Origin: Corynebacterium liangguodongii
GTDB taxonomy: Bacteria > Actinomycetota > Actinomycetes > Mycobacteriales > Mycobacteriaceae
NCBI RefSeq assembly: GCF_003070865.1
Contig: NZ_CP026948.1
Location: 2,108,001-2,172,000, forward strand
Direction of reading: 5' to 3'
Length of the DNA stretch: 64,000 nt
In this document: positions 57,978 to 64,000 of the stretch, one piece after another
How positions within the stretch are numbered: position 1 is the stretch's first letter
Layout: each line of letters begins with the position of its first letter
The notes under the pieces: generated by a model
What the model was told of the DNA's origin: nothing
What the model saw: the letters and a program-made list of their open reading frames with translations, nothing else
The model's database searches: none
Position numbers and translations under genes: made by a program

Positions 57978-59662
57978 CCGCAGCGCACGATGGGCTGCGG
58001 GTCGTAGACCGTTGTTTGGGTCTCCCGGGAGAGCTCCCGGCCGGAGAGGTCCGTGATGATGCGGGTATCCGAGGTGGTAAACCCAGGCGCCCCGCCGGAG
58101 GGGGCGCAGTTGGAGCCGCTCACGGTCATCGGCCGCGGCGAGGTCTGCGCCCAGCGCCCGCCGTTGACGGATTCGACGTTGACCGTCTTCACCCCCATGA
58201 GGCTCACCGTGAGCTCGGATCCACCGGCGTTTGTCACGATCTTGACAGGGTGGGGCGAATCGTTGCGGAACTGCAGGTCGATCGCGCCCTCGTAGACGGT
58301 GGCCTCCCTCCCGGCCGGGTAGCGGGAGATGTAGTAGGAGTGCGGGGTGTGCGCGACGTCTGTCATCCCGGCGAAGTAGGCGGCGTTGTACAGGGTCGTC
58401 GCAAACTGGGAGATGCCGCCGCCGACCGCGGTGTCCGAGTGCCCGTCAAGGATGATGCCGGACTCGACGTACCCCTGCGCGGTGCCGCGCGGGCCGGTGT
58501 AGCCGTTGAGCGAGAAGGTCTCGCCCGGGTTGACGATGGCCCCGTTGACCGTGTTGGCCACCAGCCTGATGTTCGTACCGGAGGCGGAGGAGAAGCCGCC
58601 GGTGGTAAACGACCCGACGACCTCGTCAAACGTCGCCTTCTGCGCTTGTTCGGTGGTAAAGGTTGCCGGCTCGTTTTTGTACTCGGCGGCCCACGCGCGC
58701 TCCTTCGACCCGAGCACGCGGTCGGTGAAGCCGCCCATGGACTTCTCCCAGTCCACCACGACCCCGTCGACGCTGGGCTCTACTCCGCCGCCGGGCAGGA
58801 CGCGGGCGTTTTTGCCCTCCGTCACCGTCGGCGCGAGCTGCTCGGCGAAGATCTCTTGGGCCCGATCAACGTTGACCTCGGGGGCGATCTTGCCGTCGAC
58901 GTTGGGGAAGGAGACGACCTCGCCGAGCTGGTTTTTATCAATCACGGCCGTGACGTTGTCCTTGCCCTCCATCTTCAGCGGGCCCGACAGCGCGGCCTTG
59001 ACCGGCCCGTCGAGCGCGGCCCCCACCACCTCGGCGTTGATCGCGGGCTGGAGCTCGCTCGGCGTGACCTCCACGCCCTGCGGGTTGAGCCAGCCGGAGG
59101 AGAGCTCCTCGGCGAGCACCGCCCGGTCGACCTCCTGGCCCGGCACGGGGTCGGTCACCTTGGGCTCCCCCGCCTCCACGGCGATGGTGCCATCCGCCGG
59201 GTCGCGGTGCAGCTCGCCGGCGACGCGCTCGACCTCCGGGGCGAGCCGCGCCTGATCGACGGTGGAGACGATGTCGACCTCGCGGGTGCGAAACAGCCCG
59301 GCGAGGCGCTGAATCGGGTTGAGCGATTCCTCGCCTGCGCTGGCCACCGTGGCGTCCCAGTCGATGCCGAGCCCGGCCTGGGCGGGCACAAGCGTGGCGC
59401 GTTCCGACGCCGCGCGGACCTCCACCGGCCTCTCCGCCCGGCCGCCGAGCTCGCCCTCGAGCGCGCGGGCGGCCTCCTCGCGGCTCATCCCGCCGATGTC
59501 CACGCCGCCGACGGCGGTGCCGCGGGGCACGTCACCCCGGTTGAAGGCGAGGTCGGCGAGGTAGATCGCTGTCAGGATCGCGAACAGGCCGACGATGACC
59601 CCGAGCAGGATCTTGCCCACGCGCCCGCCGGCACGACCTTGAGGTTCATTCACCGTAGTCAC
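57974..59662 (-). CDS. VanW-family protein with peptidoglycan-binding-like N-terminal domains
   Basis: 562 residues. Membrane helix at residues 17-36 (ILLGVIVGLFAILTAIYLAD), then YoaR-like repeats (NRGDVPRGTAVGGVDIGGMS ...), and the VanW domain from about residue 370 (NPGETFSLNGYTGPR, GGGISQFATTLYNAAYFAGM, HTPHSYYISRYPAGREATV). Extracytoplasmic, cell-wall linked; activity unknown. End overlaps the YibE-like gene by four bases, convergent. Confidence 0.9.
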   Translation of the reverse strand: MTTVNEPQGRAGGRVGKILLGVIVGLFAILTAIYLADLAFNRGDVPRGTAVGGVDIGGMSREEAARALEGELGGRAERPVEVRAASERATLVPAQAGLGIDWDATVASAGEESLNPIQRLAGLFRTREVDIVSTVDQARLAPEVERVAGELHRDPADGTIAVEAGEPKVTDPVPGQEVDRAVLAEELSSGWLNPQGVEVTPSELQPAINAEVVGAALDGPVKAALSGPLKMEGKDNVTAVIDKNQLGEVVSFPNVDGKIAPEVNVDRAQEIFAEQLAPTVTEGKNARVLPGGGVEPSVDGVVVDWEKSMGGFTDRVLGSKERAWAAEYKNEPATFTTEQAQKATFDEVVGSFTTGGFSSASGTNIRLVANTVNGAIVNPGETFSLNGYTGPRGTAQGYVESGIILDGHSDTAVGGGISQFATTLYNAAYFAGMTDVAHTPHSYYISRYPAGREATVYEGAIDLQFRNDSPHPVKIVTNAGGSELTVSLMGVKTVNVESVNGGRWAQTSPRPMTVSGSNCAPSGGAPGFTTSDTRIITDLSGRELSRETQTTVYDPQPIVRCG

Positions 59663-59698
59663 CCCGTAAAGAGTAGTCGAGGGCAGCGATACGCACGG

Positions 59699-60871
59699 CT
59701 ACAAGCCTACGGCGATGAGTTGGCGCTGGGTGCGCTCCGCCGCGGCGTCGATACGCTCGGCCGGGATGGCACCGGCGAGCACTGCGGCCGTCACCCCGTC
59801 GATGATTAGCGGGATGTCCGCGCCCGAGGACCACAGTGCCTGGTCTGCGCCGGAGGCGATCGCGTCTCGCACCGCATCCGGGGTGGGGCGATAGTCCGTG
59901 ATCCCGCGCATGCCGGAGAGGTCGTCGGTGACAATCACCCCGTCGAAAGGCACGCCGCCGGGGTAGTCTCCCTCACGCAGGATGCGGTAGGCCTCCGGGT
60001 TGAGTGAGCTCGGCACGTCTCCGCCGCCGAGGCCGGGAACGATGACGTGGCCCATCATCACCGACGCTCCTGGGTGGCGCCGCAGCACTGTGGCATAGGG
60101 CAGCATGTCGAGCGCCTCGAGATCGGCAAGCACGGGCGTGACGGCGAGCGCGAGGTGGGTATCCCCGGAGGCGCGGCCGTGGCCGGGAAAGTGCTTGAAG
60201 GTGGGGGTGACCCCGGCGTCGACAAGCCCCTGCGCGAACAGGCCCGCCACCCGCGCCACCTCGCCCGGGTCGGTACCGAAGGAGCGATCGCCCACGATGT
60301 CGAGAGAGGCGACATCGAGGTCGAGGAGGGGGGCGTAGTCCACGTTGACCCCGTGGGCGCGCAGCGAACGCCCGATATCGTAGCCCGTGCCCCGGATCAC
60401 GCCATCGGGCTGGTGGGCCAGACCGCGCGGCGGCATCCACTCCCCAAAGACCTGGGTATGGCGCTGCACCCGGCCGCCCTCGAAGTCGACCGCGACGCTA
60501 AAGGGGCGCCCATACTCGGCGCGCAGCGCGTTGATATTGCGGCCTTCCTCCGTGAGCAACGCCGGGTCCGCCCACGACGGGATGATCAGCCCGCCGACCC
60601 CCTGATCGAGCGCGAAGCGGGCCTGATCGTAGTTGGACACCCCCACCACCATCAGTGAGGCAACCTTCTGACGCAGGTCCTCGGGCACCCGGTCCGCCGC
60701 CGAGGGCGCGGGCGGCACGGGCGGCGGAGCCGTGGTGGTGTGCGTCCGCGTCACGGTGAGGGTAGATGTGGCCACCTCCGGGCCCTCCGCAACCCCGGCG
60801 CACCCGACCGCGGCGAGCGGGCAGACGAGCAGGCCAGCCGCCACCGCGGGGCGCGCATTCTTGCCAAACAC
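59699..60871 (-). CDS. Lipoprotein glycoside hydrolase family 3 (NagZ-like)
   Basis: 390 residues from GTG 60871. Signal with lipobox LAAVGC (Cys about residue 24). GH3 motifs: VAVDFEGGRVQRHTQVF, GDRSFGTDP, KHFPGHGRASGDTH, and nucleophile Asp in GVIVTDDLSGMRGI. Beta-N-acetylhexosaminidase acting on wall fragments outside the membrane. Confidence 0.9.
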   Translation of the reverse strand: MFGKNARPAVAAGLLVCPLAAVGCAGVAEGPEVATSTLTVTRTHTTTAPPPVPPAPSAADRVPEDLRQKVASLMVVGVSNYDQARFALDQGVGGLIIPSWADPALLTEEGRNINALRAEYGRPFSVAVDFEGGRVQRHTQVFGEWMPPRGLAHQPDGVIRGTGYDIGRSLRAHGVNVDYAPLLDLDVASLDIVGDRSFGTDPGEVARVAGLFAQGLVDAGVTPTFKHFPGHGRASGDTHLALAVTPVLADLEALDMLPYATVLRRHPGASVMMGHVIVPGLGGGDVPSSLNPEAYRILREGDYPGGVPFDGVIVTDDLSGMRGITDYRPTPDAVRDAIASGADQALWSSGADIPLIIDGVTAAVLAGAIPAERIDAAAERTQRQLIAVGL

Positions 60872-60929
60872 CGTGCCTACAATACCGCGGCACTGCCCCT
60901 GCGCTGACCATCCTGCTAAAATCTGGCCC

Positions 60930-61136
60930 ATGTCCCACGCCTTCACGCTCCCTGACGCCCTCGAGCGCGGCCCCGCTACCCCGCTTCTGGCTAGCGCCGT
61001 CGTGGGCATCGTCCTCGGCATCGTCGGTGTGATCGGCATCGCCGCGTTCTCGGGGCAATCCACCGTGCCGGCCGGCAACGCTGTCACCGCCGACCAGGCC
61101 GTTCTCGGCGGCCCGGAGTACGGCTCGCGCAGCTAG
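60930..61136 (+). CDS. DUF2613 mini membrane protein
   Basis: 68 residues from ATG 60930: MSHAFTLPDALERGPATPLL, one helix VVGIVLGIVGVIGIAAF and a short outside tail. DUF2613 proteins of corynebacteria and relatives sit next to aftD, as here. Function unknown. Confidence 0.85.
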   Translation: MSHAFTLPDALERGPATPLLASAVVGIVLGIVGVIGIAAFSGQSTVPAGNAVTADQAVLGGPEYGSRS

Positions 61137-61144
61137 CCGCCGCC

Positions 61145-64000
61145 ATGAGCGGCCTGATCAGGCACCCGCTCGCCGCGCATGCGATCGGCTGGGTGCTGCT
61201 TACCGCTTTAGCCTTCGCGCAGCCCCCGGGGCGCGTCGCCGCGGACACGAAGCTCAACCTCACCGTGGATCCGGGGCGGTTTATCGCCGGGGCCACCCAC
61301 GCGTGGACGGACCAGTTCACCCTCGGCCAGCTGCAAAACCAGGCCTACGGCTACCTCTTTCCCCAGGGCCCGTTCTTCCTCCTCCCCCTGCCCGACTGGG
61401 TGCTCCAGCGTGTGTGGTGGGCCCTGCTGCTCGGGCTGGCGTTCTCCGGCACGCTCACGCTCGCGCGCCGCATGGGCATCCCGGGGCTGCTGCCCGCCGT
61501 GCTCTACGCACTCTCCCCGCGCATCCTCACCACGCTCACCGCCATTTCCTCCGAGGCATGGCCCGTCGCTCTCGTGCCGTGGACGCTCGTGCCGCTTGTG
61601 GGCCGGCGCCCGCAGCTCGCCCCCGCGCTCATCCCCGTGGCACTCATGGGCGCGGTCAACGCCGCGGCCACCATCGCCGCCTGCGTGCCGGCGTTTATCC
61701 TGCTGCTGTGGCGGCGCCGCCCCGCGCAGGCCGGTGTGTTTTTCCTCGGCTGCCTCCTCGTCAGCGCCTGGTGGATCGGCCCGCTCGTCGTCCTCGGGCG
61801 ATACTCCCCGCCGTTTACGGATTTCATCGAGTCCGCGTTCGTGACCACGAACTGGCTCAACCCGGCGGAAATTCTGCGGGGCACGACGAGCTGGGCACCG
61901 TTTGTTGACACCGAGCGCACCGCCGGTTTCCTCTTGGTCTCCGAACCGGTCTTCGTGCTGGCCACCGCGGTACTCGCCGCGCTCGGCCTCGCGGGTCTGG
62001 CGCGCAGAGACATGCCGTGGCGCGGGTACGTGGTCACCCTTTTCTGCCTCGGCTTCGCGCTGCTGGGCACGGCGCACGCTCTCGCGCCGTTATACGACGC
62101 CCCCTTGGCCGCCTTCCGCAACCTCCACAAGTTCGACCCCCTCGTGCGCCTGCCCCTCGTCTTAGGCGTCGGCTGGTGCGCATCCCGCCTCCGCCGGCCC
62201 GCCGTGGTGGGCGTCGCGCTCGTGAGCGCGGTGGCGCTCGCCCCCGCCTGGTCTCTGCGGCTGCTTCCCGAAGGCACGTGGACCGAGATCTCCCCCGACT
62301 GGGTCGCCGCGGGTGCGTGGCTTGACGAACACGCCTCGGGCACCCGCACCCTCGTCGTGCCGGAATCCTCCTTTGCCCGGCAGACGTGGGGGTGGACCCG
62401 CGATGAGCCGATCCAGGCCGTGTCCGCCTCCCGGTTCGCGGCGCGCGACGCCATCCCGTTGGTCGATCCGGAGGCGATCCGCGGCCTCGACGGGCAGGTC
62501 AGCGCCGTGGATTGGGAGGCGTTGCGCTCCATCGGCGTCGGCGCCGTCGTCGTGCGGCGTGACCTCGCCGCGGGGCCCGAGGTGCCCGACCTCGGCGAGC
62601 CCACCGCCCGCTTCGGCGACGTCGAGATCTTCCTGCGCGACCCGGCTCGAGACATGATGATCACCGCCTCGGAGCCCGTCGCCGTCGACGGCGGCGGAGA
62701 GGTGCTGCCGTTGCTGTGGGAGCGCTACGGTTATTTCCCGGCGCGCCTGGTCGACTCCGGGGCCCAGATCATCACCGATACCCCTGCCGCCGCGGTACGC
62801 AATTACGGCACGCTGGACTCCCCCCTCTCGGCGCAGCTCGCCTCTCCCGCGGAGGGTAGCGACGTGCACAACCGCGTGCCGGACTACCCCTCCGCCGGCT
62901 CCCGGGTCGGCGTGTCCATGACCGGCGGCGAGGCCGCGGCCTCCAGCTCTGCCGCCGATGCCACCGCCTTCGGCGGGGCGAAGCCCTCGACCTCTCTCAC
63001 CGCGGCGTTCGACGGCCTTGAGGACACCGCGTGGTGGCCCGCCCCGGGAGACGACACCGCGTGGCTCTCCTCGACGGTCTCCGGCGGGTCGATCACCATC
63101 ACCGCCACCGACGACACCGTGGTGCGCGTGGCCACGGGAGACGGTGCCCGCGAGATCTCCCTCGTCGGAGGCGAGCCCCGCACGGTGCGGGCGGGCGGCG
63201 ACCACGTGCGCGTCGAGCTCACGCAGCGCGTCGGCATCGCGGAGCTAGGCACCGGCGTGCGCCGCGTCGTCGAGGTGCCGGGGACGGCCGATACCTACTT
63301 CTTCCAGCGCTTATTCCCCGCAACCGATGTGGTGCAGCGCCGCTTCACCACCGCCTCCGACGGCGAGTGGGAGTTGAGCGCACCGGCCACCATCGACGGC
63401 GAGCCAGCATCCGGCCGGGTGCATCTGGCCGCAGGGCCCCACGAGGTGCTCACCGATGCCGAGACCATCACCATCTCTCGCGCCAAACCCCTCACCGCGG
63501 CGTGGGAAGCCTTCGACGGCGAGGTGGGCCCGGGCGAGGGCGAGCGGCTCATCCTCACCGCCCGCGCGTTCAACGAGGGGCTGCGCGCGAGCGTCGGCGG
63601 GGTGGAGCTCGCCTCATTGCGTATCGACGCAGGCGCGCAGGCCTTTAGCGTCCCACCCGGGGTCACCGGCCGCTTCGAGATGCACTTCGCCGGCGAGGCC
63701 GCCTACCGCTGGAGCCTCTTACTCGGCTCCGTGATCTCCCTGCTCACGGTCGCCGCCTGCCTCTGGGTTCCGTGGCGCCGCACCGAGTACTGGGCGCCGT
63801 CTACAGGCTCAACGCCCTTATCCCCGCTGCTCGCGGCACTGTGCGTCGGCCTCGCCCCCGGCGCGGCGGCGGTGGCGCTGTGCTGGGTGGTGAGGCGCTA
63901 CACCCTCATCCCCGCCTGCGCTTTAAGCGCCGGCGCCGCTGCGTTCATGGGGCTGTGGCTGGCGCGCTCGCCGTGGCCGGCGGCGGGGTACGCCGGTTTT
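61145..64000 (+). CDS. aftD: AftD-like arabinofuranosyltransferase (runs off window)
   Basis: 952 codons visible from ATG 61145, eight bases after DUF2613. GT-C architecture: N-terminal helix then KLNLTVDPGRFIAGATHAWT with an early Asp, many transmembrane helices to about residue 380, and a large outside region with carbohydrate-binding-like beta domains, returning to helices at about 855. This is the family of AftD, which adds alpha-1,3-arabinofuranose branches to arabinan. The 3' end is missing. Confidence 0.9.
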   Translation, partial: MSGLIRHPLAAHAIGWVLLTALAFAQPPGRVAADTKLNLTVDPGRFIAGATHAWTDQFTLGQLQNQAYGYLFPQGPFFLLPLPDWVLQRVWWALLLGLAFSGTLTLARRMGIPGLLPAVLYALSPRILTTLTAISSEAWPVALVPWTLVPLVGRRPQLAPALIPVALMGAVNAAATIAACVPAFILLLWRRRPAQAGVFFLGCLLVSAWWIGPLVVLGRYSPPFTDFIESAFVTTNWLNPAEILRGTTSWAPFVDTERTAGFLLVSEPVFVLATAVLAALGLAGLARRDMPWRGYVVTLFCLGFALLGTAHALAPLYDAPLAAFRNLHKFDPLVRLPLVLGVGWCASRLRRPAVVGVALVSAVALAPAWSLRLLPEGTWTEISPDWVAAGAWLDEHASGTRTLVVPESSFARQTWGWTRDEPIQAVSASRFAARDAIPLVDPEAIRGLDGQVSAVDWEALRSIGVGAVVVRRDLAAGPEVPDLGEPTARFGDVEIFLRDPARDMMITASEPVAVDGGGEVLPLLWERYGYFPARLVDSGAQIITDTPAAAVRNYGTLDSPLSAQLASPAEGSDVHNRVPDYPSAGSRVGVSMTGGEAAASSSAADATAFGGAKPSTSLTAAFDGLEDTAWWPAPGDDTAWLSSTVSGGSITITATDDTVVRVATGDGAREISLVGGEPRTVRAGGDHVRVELTQRVGIAELGTGVRRVVEVPGTADTYFFQRLFPATDVVQRRFTTASDGEWELSAPATIDGEPASGRVHLAAGPHEVLTDAETITISRAKPLTAAWEAFDGEVGPGEGERLILTARAFNEGLRASVGGVELASLRIDAGAQAFSVPPGVTGRFEMHFAGEAAYRWSLLLGSVISLLTVAACLWVPWRRTEYWAPSTGSTPLSPLLAALCVGLAPGAAAVALCWVVRRYTLIPACALSAGAAAFMGLWLARSPWPAAGYAGF

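Noticed and set aside
58016..59809. 597-codon rightward open frame
   Set aside because: Antisense of the VanW-family gene; His/Arg/Gly-rich shadow.
61208..63205. Leftward open frames opposite aftD
   Set aside because: Arg/Gly/Pro-rich complements of a GC-rich gene; no domains.

Overview
The window is a high-GC actinobacterial chromosome carrying one integrated siphovirus-type prophage of about 51.6 kb. The host is most likely a Corynebacterium. At the right end an AftD-like arabinofuranosyltransferase (arabinogalactan/lipoarabinomannan biosynthesis of mycolic-acid bacteria) follows a DUF2613 mini-protein, and the dCTP deaminase has the form typical of mycolata. This is inference from gene families; no species-diagnostic sequence was compared.

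Left host flank (1-4031): the 5' end of a type I-E-like cas3 runs off the window; then a decayed tRNA-Gly copy and a decayed lipase, UDP-glucose dehydrogenase, dCTP deaminase and an intact tRNA-Gly(CCC). The prophage entered the 3' end of this tRNA. A 49-bp identical core is attL (3983-4031) and attR (55553-55601), and a cluster of three GGTCATGCA boxes lies inside each end. Right host flank (55602-64000): an intact lipase homologous to the left pseudogene, a YibE/F-like membrane protein, a VanW-family protein, a GH3 lipoprotein, DUF2613 and the start of aftD.

The prophage is transcribed almost wholly leftwards. At its right end lie the integrase, an XRE repressor and an excisionase-like HTH gene. 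Next come recombination and replication genes (YqaJ-type exonuclease, RecT, DnaD-like proteins, SSB), a cytosine methyltransferase, a run of small paralogous genes, RusA and dUTPase. Two phage tRNAs (Trp, Gln) separate these from the late genes: ParB-like protein, terminase, portal, minor head protein, scaffold, capsid, connectors, tail tube, frameshifted chaperones, tape measure, tail tip, lysis cassette and tail fibres. Rightward cargo ('moron') genes are inserted at about 4.1, 9.3-11.3 and 27.4 kb.

The most interesting content is at 34.3-39.9 kb: a complete type IV-B-like CRISPR effector operon inside the prophage (cas6e-like, csf1-like, cas11-like, csf2/cas7-like, csf3/cas5-like). It is followed without a gap by a glycosyltransferase-like gene, an amino-methyltransferase and a cysH-like gene. 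No CRISPR array was found. One solitary I-E-type repeat-like hairpin is embedded in the first codons of the cas6e gene, exactly ahead of where the Cas6e fold should begin.

Other points: a 10-bp-periodic direct-repeat operator recurs at seven places around the leftward operons; several genes are broken by single extra bases in homopolymers (a G11 tract in a tail gene, three sites in the endolysin, a C5 tract in the methyltransferase), which is either phase variation/decay or sequencing error; and two matching promoters drive the cargo cassette at 9.3-11.3 kb.
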